Of a DNA stretch of 64,000 nt, positions 52,700-64,000 are shown one piece after another. The stretch is taken from assembly GCF_963678635.1 (NCBI RefSeq), contig NC_087062.1:51966473-52030472 (forward strand), written 5' to 3'. Every line of letters starts with the position of its first letter. The first letter of the stretch is position 1. The notes under the pieces are model-generated. The model worked only from the letters and a program-made list of their open reading frames with translations. It was not told where the DNA came from and did not search any database. The position numbers were made by a program, and so were the translations under genes. Source of the DNA: Symsagittifera roscoffensis. Its lineage: Eukaryota > Xenacoelomorpha > Acoela > Convolutidae.

Positions 52700-54110
52700 T
52701 TTTGACAACTCATGAAAAACCACATATATATTGGAAACCAGATCTGCAGGCTTTTAAAGTGCTCTGACAGCACCTAATTACAGGGTTGGTAATTTCAAAC
52801 TTTATAAACTTTTTTAATTCCAATTTTCCGTCAAATCCCGAAAACGTCAAATCTCGAGAGCTACAAACATTTAAGTAGTCATATTTGGAGGTAGTCGTAT
52901 TCGCAACGACTGAGAATACCCTGGCAGTACCCAACTACATGGTTGAGAATTTGAAATTTGAAGAAAAAAATGTCGTTGAAGTTTCCTGAAAATTTTTTCA
53001 AAAAATCACAAAAAAACGACATCTCGAAAACTGTAAAGATTTGAGCTGTCATAATTGGAGGCAAGGAGTACTCTGACAGCCCCCAACTACAGGGTAGGGA
53101 AGTTCAAATTTTGAAGAAAAAATTATCGTTAAAGTTTCCTGAAAATTTTTTGAAAAAAATCACAAAAAGCTCATATCTCGAAAACTACAAGGATTTGAGC
53201 AGTCATAATTGGAGGCAAGGTTCGATACCCCTGAGAACACTGATAGCCCCAACTACAGGGTTGAGAATTTGACATTTTGAACAAAAAAATTTCGTTTAAG
53301 TTTTCTGAAAATTTTTTTGAAAAATCACAAACGTCATATCTCGAGAATTTCAGCCGTCACATTTGGCGACAAGATTCGCAATCCTAGAGACTACTCTGAC
53401 AGCACCCAACTAAAGGCTTGTGAATTTCAAGTTTTCTAAAATATTTTTTAATGTGTTTTCTGAAAATTTTTGAAAAAAAAAACACAAAAAACATCATATC
53501 TCAAAAACTACAAGGATTTGAGCAGTCATAATTGGAGGCAAGGTTCGCAACCCCTGAGAGTACTCTGATAGCACCCAACTACATGTTTGAGAATTTGAAA
53601 TTTTTAAAAAAAAACTTCGTTTAAGTTTTCTGAAAATTTTTTGAAAAAATTACAAAAAAGTCATATCTCAAAAACTACAAGGATTGGAGCAGTCATAATT
53701 GGAAGCAAGTTTCGCAACCCCTGAGAGTACTCTGATAGTCCCCAAATACATGCCTGAGAACGTGAAATTTTGAAGAAAAAAATTTCGTTTAAGTTTTCTG
53801 AAAATTTAAAAAAAATCACAAAAACATCATATCTCGGAAACTACAAGGATTTGAGCCGTCACATTTGGAGACAAGATTCGCAATCCTCGAGAATACTCTG
53901 ACAGCACCCAACTACAGGGTTGGGGATTTCATGTTTTGTAAATTATTTTATTATTTCTGTTTTCTGAAAATTTTGAAAAAAAAATCACAAAAATCGTCGC
54001 ACTCATACACTAAAAGGATTTGAGCATTCTTAACTGGAGGCCAAATTCGCAACCCCTTGGGGAATGCTGACAGCGTACCACTATGGGGCTGCTTATTTTA
54101 AACTCGGTGG
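52700..54110 (+). repeat. Satellite of about 150-177 bp, about nine copies
   Basis: 'CTCTGACAGCACCCAACTAC' or a variant recurs near 52,762, 52,919, 53,071, 53,243, 53,394, 53,563, 53,727, 53,905 and 54,065. Each unit also holds 'TCATATCTCGAAAACTACAA', 'GAGCAGTCATAATTGGAGGC' and a 'TTTCTGAAAATTTTTTGAAA' tract. Copies are well diverged. No coding frame is kept across copies. Confidence 0.92.
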
Positions 54111-54114
54111 AATA

Positions 54115-56627
54115 ACCACTGGATTCAAACTGGAAAATCGAAAAAAAATTAACCATTGCAATGTACGATATAGCTTAAACGTGCAAAAATTCTTTCGTTA
54201 AGCATGCAAAAATATTATGCTTAAACATGGGAGATAGCTGTCACTAGCATTCCAATATAGTATAGATAGATAGATTCGCAACCAAACAAAAACTATTCCA
54301 CTCAGAACACACACTCGCGTACACAACAAAAAGATTTCGCCGATCAAATAAAGGCAAATGGCCACTAAGCAGATACAAAATAAGCCGAAAGTCCAAAAAA
54401 ATTTAAATGAAACTTTAACAAATCGAGTGGGTAAAACTACAACCATCATAAAAAAAATCGAATAGGCCAGAGATTTAAAACACTAACATGCTCAAAATGT
54501 GTTGCAACAGAAAAGCACACTAGATCGATAAATCCAGGATCTAGGAGATAAGTCCCTGAACAAAGTTATTTACGGGGAAAAAGTCTTTTACCTGATTGCA
54601 AGAGAAAACACATTGACCAAAATGGCAAACCAGCACTTCGTCAACCAAAGCAGAAAAACAACAAGTTCAGCCAATTACTGTGCACGTAGCACAGAATGTT
54701 ATGATTATAGTCTTTCAAAAATGCATAAAAAAGTTAGTGTCGTTATTAGTGTCGTATTATTGACATATTCGTGTAGTTTTTTTGTGCGGTGTGATACAAG
54801 GAACTGAAAGAAAAGTAGAACTTAGGCGTATTCGACAGTCATAGTGAAACAAGCAAATGGGAAAACAGTTTTTGTAGAAAAATTACTTGAAAAACAAAAA
54901 TCGCAAAACAAATTTCTGAAGATTTTGATTCCTAATATGGCACTACAACCTCCAAAAACTAACTATACTTGAAAAAAAATTTCGAGTCTTAAGTTAAGCA
55001 TAATTAGTTAAATAAGCCTGCCCACTCGCTCGAAATTAGACGAAAAGTCAAAAACTTCAAAGCACTTTTCCTTGACGCTTTAATATAATACATCACTCGA
55101 CCCAGTTCGATGATTATTTGTGGTACCTGATGTTGTGTAGAGAACAAAAAATTGGATTAAAAAGAACAAAACTAAAACACACCCGAATGCAAAGTTCTTT
55201 TTCATTTTCAATGGTCGGAACAAAAAACGCGAGCTTTGAAATGCAAATAGAAAACTTTGAAAAATGCACTCTATTGACGTTGGAAATAGAGTCTAATGTC
55301 TTTCCAACTGCCTCATATCCAAGCATTTGTCTGAGATTGTCTTTGTGTATTTATATGTAGCAAAAATATCTATAAACAAATTTTTAACTACAACAAACAA
55401 GAATGTCATGAGGCAGAAGGTGCTTACAAGCTTCAAACAGCCCTATTTAACCCAACCAAAAGATTTTAACACCAAAACCAGAGCTTTCAAGAAATTCTCG
55501 ATTTACACTCGATTTACAAATAGCCTAAAGAAGCAACTGGGCCAATAAAAACTACGAAAAAGCAATTCTGCTGAAAAATAATTATCACGAGCCATGGGTT
55601 CCTTCTATGCTGAAAACCGTGAAGAAACTCTTTGCAATAAAAACCCGAAAAAACACAGATTGATTGAAAAAAATAAAAGTCAGGGATAAATCAGAATTAA
55701 TTTCCAACAACAAACACAAGACAAACACTAGCATCAAAATAATTACATCATCACCACATGAAGACAGAGATGGTCACTCTTTGCAACTTTTCTGACCAAT
55801 AAAGCATCCTATCACATAAAAACCGATGCCGCATCCCACTTATCTGACATTCAGCGCGCAAAAAAAAACGGAATTTATCTCGCATACTTTAAAACTTAAA
55901 TCAATATCTAACACAAATCAATATGAAAAATTACCGGAGATAAATATTATCACATAATTGACGGACTCATGAGAAAACTCTTTCAGACTCGTAATCAACT
56001 ACCACATCAGATTGAAGCTAAAGCAAAACATTGTGATTGCATTTCGATCAAGACAAGAAAACTTGAACATTATACACAGAAGCGAAGCAGAATTTCGCAC
56101 CAATTGCGATAAACACAAACAAAAATGAAAATTTTTGACGAAAACTAGGTCATATAAAATTTCATATGTCTAGATAGAAGTGTTTTAAATCAGCAACAAC
56201 GGAACAAACTTAACGAAAAAAAAACCGACAATCTTTGAGCAGACACAAATTGAGCCGAAAATCTGATTTTATAAAAAAAAAACGTTTGAAGTCCCACCTT
56301 AAACATTAATGGAAAAAACTTGCACCTTATAACTACAAGGAAAGTTGTTAACAGCACAAAAACAATCAGCGAAGTGGCAACTAAGCCAAAAACCTTTGAG
56401 CTGAAAGCAATTGAACCGAAAAAATAAAGATTTTATGAAGTAATTTTTTAGCACTTCGCATACAAAATTTCCTATGACGCACGCCAATTATGAATCTACA
56501 TAATCGCTCAGTGATGAAAGCCATTTATGACGCATTAGCAGTACGAGTCAATCTGAAAAAAAATTACCAATACCTCAATTTATAGAGCGGACGCATTTTA
56601 GCTAGTATACGAAAAAATTCAATAAAA
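54115..56627. other. Intergenic with dispersed repeat debris
   Basis: Near 54,484 a stretch resembles 26,995-27,150. Near 56,235-56,265 and 56,345-56,425, 'TTTGAGCAGACACAAATTGA' and 'GTGGCAACTAAGCC' resemble the body of the SINE-like family on the minus strand. No gene supported. Confidence 0.5.
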
Positions 56628-56712
56628 ACATCCGACCCTGCCCAGGTTCGAATCCTCTTATTTAGTTGCTGGCCTCATTCCCTACCTCTACGCTACAGAT
56701 CCATGATACCTT
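56628..56712 (-). repeat. tRNA-like sequence (pseudogene or SINE head)
   Basis: On the minus strand 'TGTAGCGTAGAGGTAGGG' resembles an A box and 'GAGGATTCGAACCTGGGC' a B box, with tRNA-like spacing. I cannot form a complete cloverleaf. Body-like sequence of the SINE family lies 0.2-0.4 kb to the left, the expected side for a minus-strand element. Confidence 0.4.
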
Positions 56713-59192
56713 GAAGCTAAAGTGCTATTTATAATATAATAGTCTGTGTTAATATCCTTAGCATTGGCTGTACACTTATTAGCTGTTTATTGATCAAAGT
56801 GAACACTTTCAAAGTGACCACTTTCAAAGTGAACACAATTTTTCCCAATAATATTTGCGTCGCAACAATATTTGCGACTTAGGTTGGAAAAAAAGAAATT
56901 TCATACTATAACACAAGCTTTGATTGTATAAAAAACTACAAGTCCCCCTGAAATTAGAATGCACAACACTTGCAACTACAATGAAAATGTCTACAGCGCA
57001 AGCAAAATCCGTTGTGTTAAATTTGGATTTTCAAGAAATTTAGCATATCAGTCACCAGCATAGTCAGCAAGCGATTCAACTGATTTTGTTAAACTATTGT
57101 TTAGAAAAAAGTCTATCTTCCAGTTTGCTAACGCTTGCTAATCGCAAGCACAATTATGTTAAAAGAATTTCACGGCTATGAAATTTCCAATGCTACAGAT
57201 CGTGATTATAGCAAAAGTGCCACCAATCGTGATTATAGCAAACGTAAAACTTTTAATGAACTTTTTAATTTGCGAGTAAAATTAGAAATCAACGAAAGTT
57301 CGTATTAATAAACTCGCTAAGGTAGTAAAAAAGAAACAATCTTTGGACCAATTTTTTTAATCAAAAAAAAAAAAAATTCGCAATGATAGTCCATTTGAAA
57401 ACTACATCAATCAATTTAAAATTACCCCTTTTCAACAATTACTCTGTAAGCTTGTATTTGGTTCACCTTCGTTTAAATTATGCTGAAATTAGGCTAAATA
57501 AACTTTATTGAGGCGGCCACTTTTACTCCCGCAATCATTCTTTTTCGAAATTTTTTTTCATCGCGGAATCAACAATTCGTCAGTAGAATCCCCTCTGAAC
57601 ACAAGAAAGTAATGCTCAGATACGACAACAACATTTCAGCTGCATAGGCTCGATGATATATACAGGTTGGTACAGGGGAGAAAGACAATTGCAAAATCAG
57701 CAATTCCTTGTATCCCCAACAACCGCGAGAAAAACACGAGACTCGGAAGTATCTCTGGAAACGCATACAATTTTTACACAACGAAGTCAAAACTTGAATA
57801 CAAATTCACACAATATTTATTATTTCGTGGGCACGCAGCAGGAAAAGAAGAGTATCCTAATGTAAACAGAAACGAATCATGGTGCTAAGATGAATAAGCG
57901 GACTTCTATGATATTGAATACTATTAAGATATTTGCCAAGAATATCCCGGATCTGAAGATCGGGTAAAATAAATTACCTCATTAAGAACAACCTGACATT
58001 GGAAGATAATTGGGCCCACTCAATAAACAGACGCCATCATTTTGCACACTGTGCAACAGCGAATCTCATCTGACGCAAGAAAGAGTGGGAAAAAGGAAGC
58101 ATGATTTTTGAAAACGGACCCTCATTTTTATCATTATTCAATTAATATGAACTTTTTTGTAGTGATCCTCCGACAATGTGACTGGACAAGACTTATCCAA
58201 ATCGAGCAACATTTCCTTTTTTTAAATTCTACCATTAGAAACTGCTCTCTAAATAGTAAATAATTTCTGTTTATATTCAAACAAAATGTGTAGTCAAAAA
58301 ACGAAAGTTACAAAAAAAAACTGGCAGCAAAGATTTTTATTTTGATCCTGCTACTGGGACAAAGATACGTGATAAAATTGGTCAGCGACATGGATATGAA
58401 AAATTAGCTATTCGAGCAGTTATGAATATCTGACTCCCAGAAAAAACTAGGAAATTTTGATTTAGCTAGTTGAGTATGATTTAGAGAAAGACAACTCATC
58501 AATTCATTGGTGTTTCTTCGTTCCTTCTCTCAGAGAAAAGGAAAAAAACCACCGCGAGAAATCATTCTATCTTGGATGGCTATTCAATCACGCTTGAAAT
58601 AATCTCTTTTGTTCATTTTTCAGCTCAGTTGATTCCATTCAACCGGACCACAACTCTATTTTTTTTACTTTGTATAAGTGAGACATTAACTTTTTTGAGG
58701 TTATATCTCATTTTGGAAAAAATTCACTTAGTCTTTCACTCTTCAATCAATTTCTATCAATTTTTAAAAAGTTCCTATTGAAAAAACTTTAAATTGTGAT
58801 CCCAGAAAAAATTGTGTCTTAACACTTACTCAAATTAATTTTTTAACTAAATAACTGTAAATTAACCTTAACCAAATACAGGACCATACCAGTATTTGAG
58901 ATAAAATTTGTTGCAACTGATTAGTAAAGCAAATTAGCTAAGTCTAGAAACCTTAAATTTGAAATTTTAGTTTTTTTCATCAACTTTATGTCCTTCTAAC
59001 TTATACCATCAACAATGATAAAACACTCGTTCTTTTAAATAACCTTCATAACGTTTTAATTACATAGAAACTCAAATTCAAACCCGTTAAAGCAATTTGA
59101 AATTATACTATTCGGCAAGATTTGGATTTACCCTCTAAAACCCAAATTTTTCAACTCAGTGAACTTGAGGACGCCTACTGCGAGCTCAGTCT
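56713..59192. other. Intergenic, no recognised gene
   Basis: Contains a short tandem repeat 'AAAGTGAACACTTTC' / 'AAAGTGACCACTTTC' (about 56,797-56,840) and a duplicated 'CGTGATTATAGCAAA' (about 57,198 and 57,227). Reading frames up to 73 codons (57,569-57,888 region, both strands) show no motif. Confidence 0.5.
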
Positions 59193-59306
59193 TACTTTTC
59201 ATCAAAAACATCACTCTCTTCAACGGAGTTCAATTCGTCAATAGCTTTTTTGATGACTACATCTGCCGTAACTAACTTACTGTCAGTCTGCTTGTTCAAA
59301 TCTTTA
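59193..59306 (-). repeat. Direct repeat (114 bp) at the 3' side of the non-LTR element
   Basis: Nearly identical to 62,655-62,766. On the minus strand it reads as an open frame beginning 'KDLNKQTDSKLVTADVV' and ending in GATGAAAA|GTAAGA, a good splice donor. It starts immediately after the (TAA)n tail of the element. Confidence 0.9.
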
Positions 59307-59414
59307 TTATTATTATTATGAAGAATTCGCAGCTTGAGCTGCAGGGATTTCTCCCTATAGTTTCCATGGATTTTGTCGACAACTGTTGCAAATACATATG
59401 TAGATCCACGAGCA

Positions 59415-62166
59415 TTAATTTGAATAGTGCCAATTTCTCTTGAAATAACTCCACATCATGTCCAAAAGAACACTTTTCAGATTTGAGCTGTTGAAGAAGT
59501 CGATGAAATGTTGTATGTGATTGATTCTGTATCCCGTACGATACCAAAAATCCTGTCGTTGAACTTCAGCGATGATTCTAGGCAATGTAATCTTCTTCGT
59601 TCGTGAGTTCTCGTTAATACTGTACAAATTTTCGAAGGATACGTTGTATTTCCCATCCAGAATCTTCCGGTAGAGGAGAAGATCCTTTAGTACCTGAAAA
59701 TACATAGGCGGCAGAAGATTGTTTGTAACAAGATATTCGAAATAACTCTCAATTGCTTTAATATCGGATATGTTTGCTGTCCAGCATTCCGAGGCATATA
59801 AAAGAGTGGGATTTATTGTAGCTCTGTACAGATATGATTTTGATTTCTCGTTTATTAAAAAAGACGTGTTTCGCTTGAGTAGAAACAGAGTTTTTATTCC
59901 TTTTGCAATGCGGCTTTGAATATGTTCGCTCCAATTAAGACTTTCGCTTATTATCAGACCGAGATCTTTTGCAGCGACAACTTTTGGAACTTTGTAGTTA
60001 TTAATCGAAAATGAAAATTCATTAGGGGAATTGTATCTTGTTTGCCCATTTAACTTAAAGAAGCCACATTTCTTCATATTAAAGAGTAGTAAATTGGTTT
60101 CACTCCAAATTTGTAGTCTTTTGATGTCCTCTTGAAGATGAAAAATGTCTCTACCCGTTGTTAAAAATTTGCTAGTCAATTTAAGATCATCTGCAAAAAA
60201 TAATACCAGGGTGCAGAATATCGACGTCGGTAAGTCATTTATATATATTAAAAATAAGAGTGGTCCAATTATAGAATCTTGCACAACCCCAGAAGTAAAT
60301 GGCATTTTACTTTATACCGATGAGTTCACTTTGACGGATTGAATGCGACAAGACAGATAATCATGTATTAGCCAAAAGAAATCTTCAGATATTCCAAGTT
60401 TAATCAATTTCTTCAGGAGAATTTCATGCTTGATCGTGTCAAATGCTTTAGAAAAATCTAACAGAAAGGTGAGAATGTCCGTATTACGGTCTGTGACAGA
60501 AGCATACACTTGAGATAGATTAAAAAGGAGTTGGAGAATTGCAGACTTTCGAGGCATGAATCTATATTGACTACTTTCTGCAATGCATAAAAAAGCCGCA
60601 ATAGGTTTGAACATGAATCGTTCAAAAACCTTTGAACAGATATTGAGTAAAGTCACAGGTCTATAAATTTCTGCATCCTTTTTGCTTAATTATACCATGT
60701 AATTATACCATGTTTCCATGCTACGGGGAATTTTTTTAAGCGTTTAATGTTTTGAAATACAGCAAGAAGTGATTTAGATAAAACTGGGCTGGTTGATTTG
60801 AGCAATACCGGCGGGAGCTCATCGGGCCCTCGACTCTTGTTTACTTTTTGTTGATCTAATTCGTTTCGAAGGTCTTCTATACTAAAACTAACTTTTATAT
60901 TTCCGAAAATTGTATACTCACTTGGATGGAATGATACATAGTTTCGATCTTGTACGATCGTACTCAAAAAGCAGTTAAATAAATTAGCTTTTTCGCTATC
61001 CGATTTTGCAACACGATTTTTAAGAAATGGAAGGGGGAAATTTATCTCTTCAAACTTTTGAGGTACTTGAATATGGCATTCTGATAGCGCCCCTTGCTCA
61101 GGTTCTCTTCATACACAATCCTATCATTGGTTTGCATCGTTTCACAGTGATCGGTCATGGATTTGAGTTTCTGGCATTGATCTTCCGATGGGTTAATTTT
61201 CCGCCTTAGAAAAGACTTGTAAGAAGAAACTTTATCAAGGTAGTGCGAGGTTTCTGGTTTAACCCAAGGTTGTAGATTTTGTCGTTTTAGGGTCCTTGGT
61301 GGCGTATGTTGCGCTATGTGGTTTAACATCCATTCGTACTAACAAGCTACATTAACGTCGACATTACTGTAACAATAGGCTTTGAAAGGAAACTGAATCA
61401 TAGACGCCTTTAATCCATCATAATCGCATCGGCAATAACTATAGTAAATACTATTAACTTTTACATATGATGGTGGAACACAGGGTACTTCAAATTTAAT
61501 GGGATAATGATTTGAAAAATTTTGCCTCAGATTAATGTCCCTATTCACATTTATTATACAAACTTCGTTGCTGGTAAAAAGCAAGTCAAGCGTTCCTGTT
61601 TTAGCCATCGCCAAGGAAACTAGTTGTTTAAATTGGCACTTCACGATCACTGATGCGAATGTGTTTTCATAGGAATTTATGCTGTGGTAAGTAAGCCAAT
61701 CAGTTTTTGGAAGATTAAAATCACAAGCGAGGATAACGTGATGATTCTGAAAAGTTTGTAGAAAATCTAAAAGAATTAGCATATCGCCTATTAGAATCCG
61801 GTATGGACTATTATCGGGAGGATTGTATATTAATACAAATAGGAATTTGTTCTTGCTCTTGCCCGCTCCTACTTGGACTAGTGATGTGCTAAAAGATTCA
61901 GGTAGGTTTTTATTTGATAATTCCGTATGTGGAATGTTATCTTTGACTCCAATTAAGACACCACCATGTTTTCCAATTACTCATTCAGCGCGATAAAAAT
62001 AAAAAGTTCTCACGAACAATTCTGCATCAGAGACTTGAGAATTTAACCAGGTTTCCGTTACAACTAAAATATCAAAACCTGAACGAGTTACAAAATCAGA
62101 AAAAGTTACTCTTTTCTTTCTGTTTAGTAGGCTTTGGGCATTAAGTAACAAAACGTCATATTGCAA
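59415..62166 (-). pseudogene. ORF2 remnant: endonuclease and reverse transcriptase
   Basis: Endonuclease (62,166-61,339, one frame with an internal TGA at 61,981-61,983): 'LLNAQSLLN', 'VVTETWLN', 'CDFNLPKTDW' (usual GDFN) and 'FSNHYPIKF' (usual SDHYP, so the catalytic Asp is Asn). Linker (61,329-61,042) after a stop at 61,339-61,341. Reverse transcriptase: 'NKSRGPDELPP' (60,967-60,686); then after a frameshift 'LDFSKAFDTIKHEILLKKL' (60,656-60,312), one stop, then 'SGVVQDSIIGPLLFLIYIND' (usual SGVPQGSILGP), the catalytic 'FFADDLKL', and a C-terminal region to 59,415. At least two frameshifts and three in-frame stops. The ADD catalytic pair survives, but the GPxxIxP region and the endonuclease are damaged. 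Confidence 0.9.
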
Positions 62167-62168
62167 TT

Positions 62169-62617
62169 TTAGTCAGTTATCATTGTTCTCTTCTCCCTCG
62201 GGAAAAATGTATTCTTCGTCGTTAACTTCACGCCGTCAATTTTGATTTGATTTAAATGCACATCTGAATTTTGCGGCTTGATTTCAACTTGTCTACTGAC
62301 CGGGTTTAGTTGTTTTAGCTCTTTAACATCATGTTTTATTTCAGACAAAGAACCACTTATCTCGTTTTTATCATGGAGTTGTTGTCTTGCCTCGCGTAGT
62401 TAAGAGACCAGCTCTCTTGTCACATGTCATAATCTTCCGTCATTTTCTTGTAACGAGTCTCGACCAAATCACTGGATGCCTTGACCAGTTCCTCCACCAC
62501 TGGATAGTAACCATTACCAGCAGACTCCAGCTTGGATTTGCCGATGTCACTATCACTTTCCAGACGTTGTCTGTTTGATTGCACATTTGCGTTTGCATTT
62601 ACATCAGTGTCAGCCAT
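62169..62617 (-). pseudogene. ORF1 remnant of the non-LTR element
   Basis: An ATG at 62,617 opens 65 codons ending '...KKMTEDYDM' and TGA. In another frame coding-like sequence continues ('LREARQQLHDKNEISGSLSE', 'IKHDVKELKQLNPV') to a TAA at 62,169-62,171, directly before ORF2. Charged, helical, coiled-coil-like; no zinc knuckle. Assignment as ORF1 rests on position. It could also include host sequence. Confidence 0.55.
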
Positions 62618-62654
62618 TAGTTAATACGAAACTATTTAATAATTTCATATTACG

Positions 62655-62766
62655 TACTTTTCATCAAAAACATCACTCTCTTCAATGGAGTTCAATTCGT
62701 CAATAGCTTTTTTGATGACTACATCTGCCGTAACTAACTTAGTCAGTCTGCTTGTTCAAATCTTTA
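62655..62766 (-). repeat. Direct repeat (112 bp) at the 5' side of the non-LTR element
   Basis: Partner of 59,193-59,306. It differs by one substitution (CAATGG against CAACGG) and a 2-bp deletion that shifts its reading frame. It ends on the minus strand in GATGAAAA|GTACGT, again a strong donor match. Confidence 0.9.
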
Positions 62767-63060
62767 ACGGTGCCTTGCACCAAAAATTCCTATCCACTCC
62801 TGTCACCATGACTTTGACAAAACCATGATGACCCGACGGGCGCCAACGTCATGTACCTCGATGAATTGGAAAAAAAACTACAAGGTCAAAGAACACTGTG
62901 AACAGAATTGAAGATGACGAAAAACCATTAACAACATAATGGCTCAACCGATTTCCCCTATACCTTTATGCACTTTTGGACTTTAATATCAAGATTGCCA
63001 CATTTTCCGTGTTTTCATTAACCTGCGGAAGTATCACAAGGTGACTACAAGTCTTAACGG
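62767..63060. other. Flank of the non-LTR insertion; possible start of a host exon
   Basis: On the minus strand the frame of the direct repeat extends upstream as 'EFLVQGTV' to about 62,790, after an AG that could be an acceptor (no clear pyrimidine tract). 63,020-63,036 (plus) reads 'AACCTGCGGAAGTATCA', one base from the conserved 3' end of 18S rRNA, but no further rRNA sequence surrounds it. Confidence 0.3.
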
Positions 63061-63069
63061 TTCGAGACG

Positions 63070-63370
63070 ACAAGCATTTGCGTTGCTCCTGCCAGAAGCT
63101 GCGTTGCTTCGCATTGCTCTGCCAAGCTCCTTACGCTGACCTGCCTATTCTTTCGCTGCCCTCTGCTGCCTTTCTTTGCTCTGCCCTGTCATGCTCATTA
63201 TTTCTTTGCCTGGTCTACTCATTTTCCGCTTCCCTGCACTGCCTTGTCTTGCGCTAGTATGACTTCCACTACCCTGACTTACGCTATCGTGCCTTGTTTG
63301 CGCTGCCATGCTATGCTTGCCCTGTACTGCCTTACGCTGCCATGACCCTCCTTTCCTTGCGCTCGAAACT
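63070..63370. repeat. Degenerate CTGCC/TTGCGCTGCC minisatellite
   Basis: A C/T/G-rich stretch of repeated 'TTGCGCTGCC', 'TTACGCTGCC', 'TTGCTCTGCC' and 'CTGCCTT' steps with a unit of roughly 10 bases. Its composition is unlike the AT-rich surroundings. The 77-codon minus-strand frame (63,145-63,378), rich in Ser/Gln/Lys, is a by-product. Confidence 0.7.
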
Positions 63371-63399
63371 ATAGACAATCTGGCTGGACACTTGGCCTA

Positions 63400-64000
63400 A
63401 ACCTTTCGAGGCTCGCGTTATTGAAAGTCAAACGTGTTGACTACAATCGATTTCTTAAACGTTACGAATGGTGAGCTGTTAAATATGGCGCCCTAAGCGA
63501 TTGGGCTACCGTCCGTTCGAGAGGGAAAGACTAATGCTACATGAATGCATCAAAAATTAATTTAAGAATAAACCTAGTCAATTTTCACAAAATCTGTCAA
63601 TTAATCCTGATAAATTCAAAAATTGAGGATGCACAAAGTAAGACATTTATATTTTTAAAATTCTTATTAAATAGAAATTAAAAATTTCAAAAATTTTTTT
63701 TCAACTAAAAAAGAACAATGAGCTAAATGAATATATCGCATTACATTGAAAATAAAGCTGGGCACTATTATGATCCCTTCCTACGTCCCTCAAATCGTTA
63801 AATACTTACAAGTTGATGTCCTCCGTCCTCACTATTTTAAGGTGGAAAATAACAACAAAAATTGAACTTTTAATACAAATAAATAATCCCATAATGATTA
63901 TAAAATCATAAAACAATTGAAACGAGTATTTTGCTTAATATAAATAGTACATTAACAACAGTTTCTTTTCTGAAAAATCTCTAATTCAACATATGCAGCG
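63400..64000. other. Intergenic, no recognised gene
   Basis: AT-rich unique sequence to the end of the window, without arrays or open frames of note. Confidence 0.5.

Larger units (their letters stand above)
59307..62654 (-). mobile_element. Decayed APE-type non-LTR retrotransposon (CR1/Jockey-like), 3.35 kb
   Basis: The element runs on the minus strand from 62,654 to a (TAA)n tail at 59,304-59,318. It holds an ORF1 remnant, an apurinic-like endonuclease, a reverse transcriptase and a C-terminal extension. It is bracketed by a 112/114-bp direct repeat. The (TAA)n tail, the domain order and the lack of RNase H fit CR1/Jockey-superfamily elements. Stops and frameshifts make it inactive. Confidence 0.88.

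Overview
This is an AT-rich animal (invertebrate-type) nuclear window, not a prokaryotic one. It holds one convincing gene, which is spliced with a GT-AG intron and encodes a MADF/BESS-type regulator. The rest is transposon debris (hAT, BEL/Pao-like, APE-type non-LTR retrotransposon, tRNA-headed SINE-like repeats) and tandem or inverted repeats. There are no operons or bacterial signals. I cannot name the species from the sequence alone.

Layout. 1-4.3 kb: direct copies of a complex repeat family (here 'family R') with (TATG)n and (AAGT)n tracts. 4.3-12.1 kb: a large, diverged inverted repeat centred near 7,517. Its arms are built of nested tandem repeats: ACTT/AAGT-rich outer parts, GATG/CATC-rich middle parts and a roughly 0.8 kb core. 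This is the architecture of a foldback-type element. 12.1-24.2 kb: family R again, including nine tandem units of about 1.0-1.5 kb, each with an (AAGT)n tract at the same internal place. 24.0-29.2 kb: a diverged segmental duplication, ending in a BEL/Pao-like integrase relic. 29.7-38.7 kb: a tandem array of units of about 1.83 kb, each carrying a tRNA-like, SINE-like segment on the minus strand.

39.15-41.0 kb: the MADF/BESS gene on the minus strand. It has two coding exons, a 149-bp intron, a TATA box about 30 bp before the first ATG and an AATAAA 11 bp past the stop. 42.05-42.52 kb: an intact-ended hAT-type MITE with an 8-bp target duplication. 43.8-45.25 kb: a decayed hAT transposase. 46.7-47.7 kb: an inverted-repeat MITE cluster. 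52.7-54.1 kb: a satellite of about 160 bp. 59.19-62.77 kb: a decayed non-LTR retrotransposon (minus strand) flanked by unusually long 112-114 bp direct repeats that look like an exon. 63.07-63.37 kb: a degenerate CTGCC-type minisatellite.

The points most worth following up are the foldback-like palindrome, the long direct repeats around the non-LTR element, the SINE-like family, and the repeated amplification of (AAGT)n, which on the plus strand is an array of 5' splice-site consensus sequences. Most open reading frames here, including the longest one (an LLTY repeat), are products of simple repeats and are not called as genes.
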